Notes under the pieces: generated by a model | Databases searched by the model: none | Told to the model about the DNA's origin: nothing | What the model saw: the letters and a program-made list of their open reading frames with translations, nothing else | Program-made: the position numbers and the translations under genes | Assembly (NCBI GenBank): GCA_017407885.1 | Contig: JAFQVU010000127.1 | Location: forward strand, 1-10,402 | Length of the DNA stretch: 10,402 nt | Direction: 5' to 3' | From: Clostridia bacterium | GTDB taxonomy: Bacteria > Bacillota_A > Clostridia > Oscillospirales > CAG-272 | Shown here: positions 1 to 6,596 of the stretch, one piece after another | Position numbering within the stretch: position 1 is the stretch's first letter | How the letters are laid out: each line of letters begins with the position of its first letter

Positions 1-1204
1 CCTTGAAGTAAGGCAGACGTTTCGCCACTGCAGCCGCCGCGACACGTATGAACTTCGGTAGCTTTTTGTATTTTTTCATTACTCCGGCTTCATCGTACCA
101 CTCATATCCGGCATATATCTCGTCAGCTCCCTCTCCCGAGAGAACTACAGTAACATGCTCGCGAGCAAGCCTTGCGAGGAAATACAGCGGCAGACAGGAC
201 GGGTTTGACTGTGGTTCGTCCATATAATACTGTATATCAGAGAGATTGTCAAAGCACTCGTCGGCAGTAATCATTTTGCGGTAATTTTCAATGCCAAGCT
301 TGTCCGAAAGCTCCTTGGCGTAATCGGTTTCGTTGAATTTATCGTACGCGAAGCCGACAGAAAAGGTCTTATCCGGCATCAGACATGCGGTAATGTAGCT
401 TGAATCAACGCCGCCCGACAAAAACGAACCGACCTTGACATCGCTGATGCGGTGAGCCTCGACGGACTCATGCACGGTACGGTCGATCTCGTCAACGTAT
501 CTATCAAAATCACCGTCGATTTCGGTGAAATCGGCGTCCCAGTATTGTGCAAGCTCCATAGTCTCACCGCCGCCGAGTTTCAGTGTAAAGCTGTGCGCGG
601 GCGGAAGCTTATACACGCCCTCGAAAAATGTTTCGTCAAGGGATGAATACTGGAAGGTAAGATAAGGGCGCAGTGCTTCCCTATTAAGCTTTTTGACAAA
701 CTTCGGATGTTCAAGGAATGCCTTTATTTCCGAGCCGAAAATGTAGTCGCCGTCATGGGTACGGAAATAGTAAAACGGCTTGATGCCGAAGATATCACGT
801 GCACCGTAGAGCATATCTTTTTTCATATCGTATATGACAAAAGCATACATTCCGCGAAGATGCTCGGCAAGCTTGTCGCCCCACTTTTCGTATCCGTGGA
901 CAAGTACTTCTGTATCAGTATCAGTCGTGAACACATGACCGTCGGCAATAAGCTCCTCACGAAGCTCCATGAAATTGTAGGTCTCGCCGTTATAAACGAC
1001 AACGATACTGCTGTCCTCATTGTATATCGGCTGTGAGCCGCCGCCAAGGTCGATTATCGATAAACGGCGAAAGCCGAGCGCGATATCGTCCCCGATAAAT
1101 TCGCCCTCGGAATCGGGGCCGCGGTGGATGATACGCCCCATCATTTTATTAAGTATTTCTTTTTTGTTCTCGAGTTTTCCCGAAAAACCAACGAATCCAC
1201 ACAT
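1..1204 (-). CDS. asnB: Asparagine synthase (glutamine-hydrolysing), 3' end cut by the window
   Basis: Makes asparagine from aspartate, ATP and glutamine-derived ammonia in the cytoplasm. 401 codons are visible; family members are usually about 500-630 residues, so roughly the last third lies beyond the window start. The protein begins MCGFVGF, so Met removal exposes the nucleophilic Cys of a class II glutamine amidotransferase domain (about residues 2-210). That domain also shows RGPDS (28-32), RLSIID (47-52), NGETYN (72-77, usually NGEIYN) and GIKPFYY (140-146). The synthetase domain shows the PP-loop SGGVDS (263-268) and SGEGADEIYAGY (356-367), which belong to the ATP/aspartate site. The start at 1204 is fixed by the Cys and by an AGGAGA ribosome site (1211-1216) six bases upstream. 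It lies downstream of the TtcA-like gene on the same strand, 302 bases away, so probably has its own promoter. Both domains look intact. Confidence in the family is very high. Confidence 0.96.
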   Translation of the reverse strand, partial: MCGFVGFSGKLENKKEILNKMMGRIIHRGPDSEGEFIGDDIALGFRRLSIIDLGGGSQPIYNEDSSIVVVYNGETYNFMELREELIADGHVFTTDTDTEVLVHGYEKWGDKLAEHLRGMYAFVIYDMKKDMLYGARDIFGIKPFYYFRTHDGDYIFGSEIKAFLEHPKFVKKLNREALRPYLTFQYSSLDETFFEGVYKLPPAHSFTLKLGGGETMELAQYWDADFTEIDGDFDRYVDEIDRTVHESVEAHRISDVKVGSFLSGGVDSSYITACLMPDKTFSVGFAYDKFNETDYAKELSDKLGIENYRKMITADECFDNLSDIQYYMDEPQSNPSCLPLYFLARLAREHVTVVLSGEGADEIYAGYEWYDEAGVMKKYKKLPKFIRVAAAAVAKRLPYFK

Positions 1205-1279
1205 ATTTTTTCTCCTGATCGGATGGATTTTTTGATTGTAGTTTTGTTTTGAATTCTTTATATAGTTGTTTGAATACTC

Positions 1280-1345
1280 GCGCCGCTACCATCGGCGCTC
1301 GGGTGGGGACTCGCTGCGCTCAAACGCCGCTCCGCGTCCCCCACC
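1280..1345. repeat. GC-rich multi-hairpin element in the asnB leader
   Basis: Two adjacent hairpins are visible. GCGCCG (1280-1285) pairs perfectly with CGGCGC (1293-1298) around a 7-base loop. GGTGGGG (1302-1308) pairs with CCCCCACC (1338-1345, one bulged C), and the pairing continues inward imperfectly through AC/GT and CG-rich segments. A weaker CTCAG/CTGA pairing follows at about 1351-1364. The composition is far more GC-rich than the surrounding spacer. It could be a palindromic intergenic repeat (REP/MITE-like), a terminator-like structure, or part of a structured leader RNA of asnB; a copy count in the genome is needed to choose. No T-tract follows on either strand, which argues against a simple intrinsic terminator. 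Confidence 0.6.
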
Positions 1346-1436
1346 ACCCCCTCAGGCTCGGCTGAAGAGCTTTCCGACAATTTGACAACGGTTATCCAAT
1401 ACAGCATCCAGTAGGATGAGCCAAATATATTAATAT

Positions 1437-1445
1437 AATATTATA
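1437..1445 (-). promoter_or_regulatory. Possible extended -10 promoter for asnB
   Basis: On the minus strand the sequence reads TGATATAAT, an extended -10 box (TG-N-TATAAT). No good -35 is seen about 17 bases upstream, where the sequence is only T-rich. If used, transcription would start about 230 bases before the asnB start codon and carry the GC-rich hairpin element in the leader. The area is very AT-rich, so chance matches are likely. Confidence 0.3.
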
Positions 1446-1506
1446 TCACATATAGTCGTGAAAATAAAGGGGGAAACGGTAAATTCCTTTGTAAAAATAC
1501 AAAAAT

Positions 1507-2256
1507 TTAGTCCTCGTCGGGATAAACGGTCAATTTTGTCTCCTTGTACCCGTCGATACCGGCTTTTTGCATTGCACAGAAAATGCGGTGGCGAAGTCCC
1601 TTGTTGTCGCGCTCAAGTGTAGCGAGCAGTTGCTTCATTGACTCACGCTCGGTATTTTTATCCGCCGGGCACGGGGATTGTATGACCGGCAGCGGATGGC
1701 GGTTAACAAAATACCGCACGTCCTTTTCCTGCGCGTAGATAAGCGGACGGATCATAGTAAGGTCCTTACGCGACAGATAAGTAACGGGGGAAAACGCACC
1801 GAGCCTGCCCTCATAGAAGAGGTTAAGCATGAACGTGTCCACCACATCATCGAAATGATGCCCAAGCGCAAGCTTATTGCAGCCTTGACGTTTGCACTCG
1901 TCATGAAGCGCACCGCGTCGCATCTTCGCGCACAGTCCGCACGGATTTTTCTCCTTTCGCACATCGAACACGATACGGCTTATCTGTGTCTGGACGATGA
2001 CGAATGGGACATCAATCTCACGGCAAAGATCGGCTATAGATGAAAAATCCATTCCCGCAAAACCCATATCTACCGTTATTGCGACAAGCTCAAATTTTTT
2101 CGGGTAAAATCGGCGCAGCTCGGCAAGTGCAAGCAGGAGCGTAAGCGAATCCTTACCCGCCGACACGCCAACTCCGATGCGGTCACCGTCTTCGATCATT
2201 GAGTAATCATCGACCGCACGTCTTGTAAAGCTGAGTATTCGTTGAATTTCTTTCAT
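1507..2256 (-). CDS. TtcA-family tRNA thiolation protein (PP-loop ATPase)
   Basis: A 249-residue cytoplasmic protein of the TtcA branch of the PP-loop ATPases. E. coli TtcA thiolates cytidine 32 of some tRNAs using ATP and a [4Fe-4S] cluster. Visible features: the PP-loop SAGKDS (32-37; the usual form is SGGKDS), a conserved TVDMGF segment (61-66), the CGLC pair (Cys106, Cys109) followed by KMRRG, LGHHFDD (131-137), and a third cysteine in SPCPADKNTERE (Cys196). Three cysteines in this layout match the cluster ligands of TtcA and argue against TilS. It is shorter than E. coli TtcA (about 310), lacking extra terminal sequence. The start at 2256 has a weak GAGAG-like ribosome site. It is divergent from the amidase gene with a 52-base spacer. 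The exact tRNA target in Clostridia is inference, so no gene symbol is given. Confidence 0.88.
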   Translation of the reverse strand: MKEIQRILSFTRRAVDDYSMIEDGDRIGVGVSAGKDSLTLLLALAELRRFYPKKFELVAITVDMGFAGMDFSSIADLCREIDVPFVIVQTQISRIVFDVRKEKNPCGLCAKMRRGALHDECKRQGCNKLALGHHFDDVVDTFMLNLFYEGRLGAFSPVTYLSRKDLTMIRPLIYAQEKDVRYFVNRHPLPVIQSPCPADKNTERESMKQLLATLERDNKGLRHRIFCAMQKAGIDGYKETKLTVYPDED

Positions 2257-2298
2257 ATTAACAAGCTCTCTTTGAATATACTGTATAAATCATATTTT

Positions 2299-2303
2299 GG
2301 AGG
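2299..2303 (+). promoter_or_regulatory. Ribosome binding site that sets the amidase start
   Basis: GGAGG lies five bases before ATG 2309. An in-frame TTG at 2297 overlaps this site and is therefore not the start. Confidence 0.85.
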
Positions 2304-2308
2304 TACAT

Positions 2309-2869
2309 ATGCCAAAGGTATTTATAGATCAGGGACACAACCCCACAAATCCAAACGCCGGAGCAGAGGGAAACGGTCTGCGTGAGCAGGATATCACCTA
2401 TGAAATCGGGGTTATTCTTGCAGGACTTTTAAACAACAATCCGAATTTCGAGGCACGTCTTTCACGTAATTCCCCAACAGAACAACTCGGCACATCAAAC
2501 GCATCGAGCCTCGCGGCAAGAGTCAGAGCCGCAAACGAATGGGGGGCGGATATATTCTTAAGTCTCCACACAAACGCATACACAAATGCATCGGCATCGG
2601 GCGTTGAAGCTTATGCTTACCGTGAAGGCAGTGAAGGCTTCCGACTCGGCGAAGATGTAGTGGAACAGCTATCTCTCATCACAGGACTTCAGAATCGTGG
2701 GACATTTGCCCGTCCGTCACTGTATGTACTTCGCCGCACGCAGATGCCAGCCGCGCTCATTGAAATGGGATATATCACAAATCCCGTAGATGCTGAACTT
2801 ATGAGCACACAGCCTGATCTGTTTGCTCTTGGAATATACAACGGAATATTGGAGTATTTTGGCATGTAA
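2309..2869 (+). CDS. N-acetylmuramoyl-L-alanine amidase (amidase_3), no signal peptide
   Basis: A 186-residue zinc amidase of the amidase_3 family, which cleaves the bond between N-acetylmuramic acid and the stem peptide of peptidoglycan. The catalytic domain fills the whole protein. VFIDQGH (4-10) supplies a zinc histidine (family form: DPGHGG, here DQGHNP), Glu26 in GLREQD is the second ligand, His87 in SLHTN the third, and Glu152 in ALIEMGYITN is the catalytic glutamate with its usual context. There is no signal peptide, membrane segment or wall-binding repeat. This is like mother-cell lytic enzymes such as CwlC, or like phage-type enzymes that need another export route. The next gene is a GerA/SpoVAF-type spore protein 90 bases downstream on the same strand, so a role in sporulation or germination is possible but inferred from context only. 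Confidence 0.9.
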   Translation: MPKVFIDQGHNPTNPNAGAEGNGLREQDITYEIGVILAGLLNNNPNFEARLSRNSPTEQLGTSNASSLAARVRAANEWGADIFLSLHTNAYTNASASGVEAYAYREGSEGFRLGEDVVEQLSLITGLQNRGTFARPSLYVLRRTQMPAALIEMGYITNPVDAELMSTQPDLFALGIYNGILEYFGM

Positions 2870-2925
2870 GTTAATGGCTTATGTGGGAGATAATAATGGC
2901 ATAAACCAAAAATCTCAAATGCAAG

Positions 2926-2949
2926 GTACTCTTTGCCACGCAAAGATAC
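2926..2949 (+). other. Hairpin before the SpoVAF-like gene
   Basis: GTA-C-TCTTTGC (2926-2936) pairs with GCAAAGATAC (2940-2949) around a three-base CAC loop, with a single bulged C. It lies in the amidase to SpoVAF-like gap and covers an in-frame TTG at 2933, which supports the ATG at 2960 as the real start. It is not followed by a T-tract, so it is not a standard terminator. A weaker hairpin (TGGCTTATG 2875-2883 with CATAAACCA 2900-2908) precedes it. Confidence 0.5.
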
Positions 2950-2959
2950 GGTAATTAAC

Positions 2960-4387
2960 ATGCCACAACACACATTTAAACCCACATATGAAGAAAATGC
3001 CGCATATCTCGACTCGGTGTTCGGTATCGGCAAAAATTACGATTTTGTCGGACGTGAGCGAGTATTTGCAGGTCACAGGGCAAAATTCTATTTTATTGAC
3101 GGCTTTGCCAACAGCGCAGTGCTTGACCGTCTGTTCATATATCTTGCCGAGCTTCCGAATATAGACACAATAGCCGACGCCGATGAATTCGCCGCACGTC
3201 ATATGCCTCACACAGAGGCAACGGTACAGCGCGACCTCGATCAGTTCATCTATGCCGTAATGAGCGGCACAGTAGGAATCATCATCGACTCAATAGATTC
3301 AGTCGGCATCACCATTGACACGCGCATTTACCCCATGCGAAGCGTCAGTCAATCGGAGAATGACCGTGTCTTGCGCGGAGCGCACGACAGCTTCACCGAA
3401 ACTATAAAGCAAAACTCAACGCTCATACGTCGGCGCATACGTGATCCGCGTCTCACATTTGAGCGCATAACGCTCGGCGAAACGTCAAAGACCGATATCG
3501 TGGTTTCCTATATTGATGGGAAAGCTGACAGTGACTATGTGAAGGATGTCTTGAAAAAAATCAAATCCATAAAAGCGGACGCGCTCACACTCGGTCAGCA
3601 AAGTCTCGCGGAATGCTTAATAAAGCGCGGATGGTACGATCCGTTCCCAAAATTCAGGTACACAGAGCGCCCTGACAACGCCGCTGCGCATTTACTTGAG
3701 GGGAGCGTTATAATCCTGACCGACACTTCTCCTGAAGCGATGATACTGCCCACCTGTCTGCTTGATTTTATGGAGGACACAAACGATTACTATCTCCCCC
3801 CATTGACAGGCTCGTATCTTCGTGTTCTTCGGTACGTCGTCTTCGCGCTGACTCTGCTTTTAACGCCGACATGGTATCTGCTTATAACTCATGTAGAGTG
3901 GATACCCGACTGGCTGAACTTCATTTTGGTAGATACCGAATGCAACATGCCGATACTTTTGCAGCTATATATAATCGAGCTTGCCCTCGACGGACTAAAG
4001 CTCGCGTCCATGAACACGCCAAGCTCGCTTAATAACACCTTCGGCGTGGTCGGCGGTCTGATACTCGGTGATTTCGCGGTGCAAATAGGCTGGTTTGTGC
4101 CCGAAGTCATCGTTTATATGGCATTTGTCGCAATAGCCAATTTCTCGCAGTCAAGCTACGAGCTTGGCTACGCCTTCAAATTCATGCGAATCCTTCTTCT
4201 CACCGCAACCGCCATAGGCGGACTCATCGGTTATATCGTGGGACTTATCGCGATAATCGTTCTCGCCGCCTCAAACAAAACGGTCAACGGCAAACGCAAT
4301 TATCTTTATCCGCTTATACCTTTCAATGCAAAAGCGTTGAAGCGGCGCATAATCCGAGAGAGACTGCGCACCAAGGACGAGTCTTAA
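2960..4387 (+). CDS. GerA/SpoVAF-family spore membrane protein
   Basis: A 475-residue protein of the GerA family (spore germinant receptor A subunits and SpoVAF). It acts in the inner membrane of the spore. The N-terminal soluble part (about 1-285) shows FYFIDGF (43-49), a degenerate form of the PxRxxxEPxxExVxRG region (MRSVSQSENDRVLRG, 126-140), FTETIKQN (145-152) and LIRRRIRDPRL (155-165), all family hallmarks. The C-terminal part (about 286-440) has about four or five hydrophobic segments, with the conserved helices around IIELALDGLKLAS (338-350), GVVGGLILGDFAVQIGW (362-378) and the FMR segment (408-410). No GerB or GerC partner genes are next to it, which favours a SpoVAF-like subunit over a complete receptor, although the spoVA operon is also absent. 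The start at 2960 lacks a good ribosome site; TTG 2933 is the alternative. The stop overlaps the stop of the convergent gene. Confidence 0.88.
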   Translation: MPQHTFKPTYEENAAYLDSVFGIGKNYDFVGRERVFAGHRAKFYFIDGFANSAVLDRLFIYLAELPNIDTIADADEFAARHMPHTEATVQRDLDQFIYAVMSGTVGIIIDSIDSVGITIDTRIYPMRSVSQSENDRVLRGAHDSFTETIKQNSTLIRRRIRDPRLTFERITLGETSKTDIVVSYIDGKADSDYVKDVLKKIKSIKADALTLGQQSLAECLIKRGWYDPFPKFRYTERPDNAAAHLLEGSVIILTDTSPEAMILPTCLLDFMEDTNDYYLPPLTGSYLRVLRYVVFALTLLLTPTWYLLITHVEWIPDWLNFILVDTECNMPILLQLYIIELALDGLKLASMNTPSSLNNTFGVVGGLILGDFAVQIGWFVPEVIVYMAFVAIANFSQSSYELGYAFKFMRILLLTATAIGGLIGYIVGLIAIIVLAASNKTVNGKRNYLYPLIPFNAKALKRRIIRERLRTKDES

Positions 4388-5544
4388 CGGATAACAGTGG
4401 ACGGCTTCATATCGACGGTACAGATTTGGAAAAAGGTCTTTCCGCGGTTTACAAGAAGCTCTTCTCCGGACTCGTTGTAAAGCTTGACAGGGGTATCTTC
4501 ATCGGCTTTTTCCCATGTGATCTTTTCGTATTTTCCACCATAGAGATAATATCCCTCACCGCTTCCGGTGGTGGTAACGTCCATGTGCTTGTAGCTGTCA
4601 TTCGTGCTTGCGGTCTTGCAGTAAAGAACGATTACGTTGGCAAAGGAAAGCTGAACATCGGCCGTCTTGTCGATATGCTTGTCCCCACGGAACTGCCAAC
4701 GGTAATATACGCCCTCATTCTCGTTATATTCAAAATACGGCTGATGCGACACCGTGTACGATACCTGAAGATAGCTTGCATCCCCACCCTCGGGAATACG
4801 TACAGTATCATACGGCACAAAATCAAGCGGAGAATCAAAATTCTCTGCGAGAGTTGTGTCGTATTTTTTATATTTAATACCATCAACGATACGTTCACCC
4901 GTAGTCACAAGGCTGTGCACGTATCCCATGTTAGCCTCGCGCCATGCATCGCGGTAAAAGCACTTATAGGATATAACATTGTCATTCACACCGTCAAGGT
5001 TGTCAACACCTCGCGATTTCAACTCAACATAAGCCTGATTGCTTCCGCCCGCGTGCATATATATTGCATCGTGATTTGCGGCAAAGTCAAGGTAATACTC
5101 ACGAGATGAGCGAACCGAGCCGACAACAGGCAGATTTTCGTAATCGGATACCACCATCATAAGTCGGGTAATCCCACCCTCGACTATGCACTCATACATG
5201 ATATCGGCATACGAAACACCCTCTTGTGGGGTAGCTTCCCTGATATTGTTTATCATAATGGCAAGCGGACGGCGGTTTTCGTAATCAACCTCAGCTTCAA
5301 GTCCGGTCAGCGGATTGATTATATCCGGCTCACTAGGCACGGGCGCGGCAGTAGTATCTTCAGCTGTTGTTTCTGTAACCGGTTCAGTTTCAGGAGGTGT
5401 GACCGTTTCAACATTGAACGGATCGTTTTTTGTATCATCCGAGCCTGCCTCGTTTCCCGTTTGCAGTGCACCGCAGGATGCGCAGACAAGCATCTGAGAT
5501 GCAAGAAGAAGGCAGAGTATATTTTTCATTCTATTTGATTTCAT
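4384..5544 (-). CDS. DUF3048 (YerB-type) lipoprotein
   Basis: A 386-residue predicted lipoprotein with a DUF3048 domain, the family of Bacillus YerB; the biochemical role is not established. The N-terminus has a short charged stretch, a hydrophobic segment (about 9-20) and Cys24 in CASC, a plausible but non-standard lipobox with Cys at -3. A Pro/Thr/Glu-rich linker (about 30-75) follows, as expected for a surface protein. The domain begins at NPLTGL (77-82) and shows RRPLAIMINN (91-100), YECIVEGGITR (117-127), the VGSVRSSREYYLDFA segment (141-155) and MHAGGSNQAY (163-172). The C-terminal part carries a second DUF3048 subdomain. The start at 5544 is chosen because TGAGG (5551-5555) sits six bases upstream and because the promoter core lies inside any longer reading from 5616. 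It is convergent with the SpoVAF-like gene, sharing a TTAA. Function unknown; surface location is inference. Confidence 0.88.
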   Translation of the reverse strand: MKSNRMKNILCLLLASQMLVCASCGALQTGNEAGSDDTKNDPFNVETVTPPETEPVTETTAEDTTAAPVPSEPDIINPLTGLEAEVDYENRRPLAIMINNIREATPQEGVSYADIMYECIVEGGITRLMMVVSDYENLPVVGSVRSSREYYLDFAANHDAIYMHAGGSNQAYVELKSRGVDNLDGVNDNVISYKCFYRDAWREANMGYVHSLVTTGERIVDGIKYKKYDTTLAENFDSPLDFVPYDTVRIPEGGDASYLQVSYTVSHQPYFEYNENEGVYYRWQFRGDKHIDKTADVQLSFANVIVLYCKTASTNDSYKHMDVTTTGSGEGYYLYGGKYEKITWEKADEDTPVKLYNESGEELLVNRGKTFFQICTVDMKPSTVIR

Positions 5545-5587
5545 TTTGTACCTCATAATAAAGGGGTAATATTTTATATACCTATAT

Positions 5588-5616
5588 ATTATACTCCAAA
5601 ATTCCAGCATTGTCAA
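5588..5616 (-). promoter_or_regulatory. Perfect consensus sigma-A promoter of the DUF3048 gene
   Basis: On the minus strand, TTGACA (5611-5616) and TATAAT (5588-5593) are separated by exactly 17 bases. Transcription would start near 5580, giving a leader of about 35 bases before ATG 5544. The match to the vegetative consensus is complete, so strong constitutive expression is expected unless repressed. Confidence 0.88.
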
Positions 5617-5753
5617 TCATTATGTATAAAAGAGAATATTTTACCTGCATTTTTGTGCTTGTATTAATATAATTTACAATTTATATGTATAATTAAATGA
5701 AAAAATGTGATAGAATTTATGTAGTAATTATATCATGATATGGAGGGACTGCA
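5617..5753. promoter_or_regulatory. AT-rich spacer with probable promoter for the 93-residue gene
   Basis: This divergent spacer holds several -10-like boxes on the plus strand: TATAAT at 5668-5673, TATAAT at 5688-5693 (with only a poor TTAATA -35 about 18 bases upstream) and an extended TGATAGAAT at 5708-5716. None has a clear -35, so the exact promoter is not set. A good GGAGG ribosome site (5742-5746) precedes the ATG at 5754. Confidence 0.4.
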
Positions 5754-6035
5754 ATGAGTACACTCAGTAAAGATAAATATATAATGTACCGCGGCAAGCC
5801 GCTTGTACGCGAAGGAAATCAGATCTGCTACGGAAATATGGAGGACAAGTATATTCTCTTTCTCGGCATTATGACGACAAAAAAGGTCGGAGACAAGGAT
5901 GTCCCCGATCAGATCCTTATACAAATACAGAGCACCGAAGATAAAAAAGTCGTAAAATTCGGTATGAAAAACGGACTTTACGAAGCGTTTGAATATGGTG
6001 TTATCTGGCTCGAAACAGAGCTTCGCAAGGCATAA
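5754..6035 (+). CDS. Conserved-looking small protein of unknown function
   Basis: A 93-residue protein that I do not recognise as a named family. It is soluble, without signal peptide, membrane segment or cysteine motif (only one Cys). It alternates short beta-like segments and charged turns: MYRGKPLVREGNQICYGNM (11-29), KYILFLGIMTTKK, PDQILIQIQS, then GMKNGLYEAFEYGVIWLETELRKA with a likely C-terminal helix. The coding case is strong: GGAGG seven bases before the ATG, codon use like its neighbours, a dedicated spacer with promoter-like boxes, and a very good terminator just after the stop. It is a single-gene unit, divergent from the DUF3048 gene and convergent with the cyclophilin operon. 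A small folded domain of unknown role is all that can be said. Confidence 0.82.
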   Translation: MSTLSKDKYIMYRGKPLVREGNQICYGNMEDKYILFLGIMTTKKVGDKDVPDQILIQIQSTEDKKVVKFGMKNGLYEAFEYGVIWLETELRKA

Positions 6036-6041
6036 AAACAG

Positions 6042-6070
6042 ACAGCTGATGCAAGTTATGCATCAGCTGT
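6042..6070. terminator. Bidirectional intrinsic terminator
   Basis: A perfect 12-base stem, ACAGCTGATGCA (6042-6053) with TGCATCAGCTGT (6059-6070), surrounds a five-base loop. On the plus strand it is followed by TTTATTTCATTTTT and ends the 93-residue gene. On the minus strand the stem is followed by CTGTTTTTATG, so it can also end the cyclophilin operon. Confidence 0.92.
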
Positions 6071-6076
6071 TTTATT

Positions 6077-6559
6077 TCATTTTTCGTCATCAATGATGGT
6101 AACCTTCGCCATCACAACATCCTTCACAGGCTTGTCGCGCATGTCGGTGTCAACGCCGGCTATGCGGTCAACCACGTCCATGCCATCTGTGACAACGCCG
6201 AATGCCGCATACTCTCCGTCAAGATATGTCGCATCCTCATGTACAATAAAGAACTGTGAGCTTGCGCTGTCCTTTACCATTGTACGCGCCATAGAGATCG
6301 TTCCGCGTGTGTGGCTGAGGTTGTTGACAACGCCGTTGGATGCAAATTCGCCCTTTATGCTGTCGGGGGAACCGCCCATTCCGGTACCCGTGGGATCGCC
6401 GCCCTGAATCATAAAGCCGTTGATTACGCGATGGAATATAAGTCCGTCGTAAAAGCCTTCTTTAACGAGCTTTTCAAAGTTTGCGACTGTGATCGGCGCT
6501 ACATCGGGATAAAGCTTAAGCTTTATGATGCCGCCGTCTGCCATTTCAATTTGTACCAT
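6077..6559 (-). CDS. Cyclophilin-type peptidyl-prolyl cis-trans isomerase
   Basis: A 160-residue cytoplasmic cyclophilin, a single-domain protein that catalyses proline isomerisation during folding. The active-site core is intact: FHRVINGFMIQGGD (42-55), where Arg44, Phe49, Met50 and Gln52 match Arg55, Phe60, Met61 and Gln63 of human CypA. SSQFFI (99-104) and LDGEYAAFG follow. The tryptophan of CypA (Trp121) is Tyr here and the histidine of LDGKH is Tyr, both common in bacteria and linked to weak cyclosporin binding. There is no signal sequence. AAGGAGAA (6567-6574) lies seven bases before the ATG. It is the last gene of the proposed operon with the acyltransferase and zinc-ribbon genes, 37 bases after the latter, and ends just before the bidirectional terminator. 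It is in the PpiB class; the symbol is left out because paralogues are common. Confidence 0.95.
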   Translation of the reverse strand: MVQIEMADGGIIKLKLYPDVAPITVANFEKLVKEGFYDGLIFHRVINGFMIQGGDPTGTGMGGSPDSIKGEFASNGVVNNLSHTRGTISMARTMVKDSASSQFFIVHEDATYLDGEYAAFGVVTDGMDVVDRIAGVDTDMRDKPVKDVVMAKVTIIDDEK

Positions 6560-6596
6560 TTTTCTATTCTCCTTAATTTAATAAATATTTACACGC

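Larger units (their letters stand above)
1205..1506. other. 302-base intergenic region with no gene; asnB leader
   Basis: No plausible coding sequence was found here. Reading along the minus strand from the TtcA-like stop toward asnB, it holds an AT-rich stretch (about 1421-1506) with a possible promoter, a small perfect hairpin (CATCC/GGATG at 1405-1418), a strongly GC-rich block of nested hairpins (about 1276-1372), then a purine-rich AT-rich stretch ending at the asnB ribosome site. The GC-rich block contrasts sharply with the flanks. I looked for a T-box (the conserved TGGNACCGCG core) because asnB is often so controlled, and did not find it. Also present is a perfect TTTGTA-TTTT-TACAAA inverted repeat near 1487-1502, just after the TtcA-like stop; it lacks a GC stem and a clear T-tract, so it is a poor terminator. 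Confidence 0.7.

Noticed and set aside
1205..1500. T-box or amino-acid riboswitch before asnB
   Set aside because: No TGGNACCGCG core, no specifier stem arrangement and no terminator/antiterminator pair with a T-tract could be found.
1507..2256. TilS (tRNA-Ile lysidine synthetase) as identity of the PP-loop protein
   Set aside because: The CxxC-KMRRG segment plus the third Cys196 are TtcA features, and the C-terminal TilS domains are absent.
2960..4387. Full GerA-type germinant receptor operon
   Set aside because: No GerB (amino-acid permease-like) or GerC (lipoprotein) gene is adjacent; the lipoprotein next door is DUF3048 and convergent.
4426..5109. 227-codon plus-strand ORF opposite the DUF3048 gene
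   Set aside because: It lies fully antisense to a clear family gene, has no ribosome site and no family features; it is a shadow frame.
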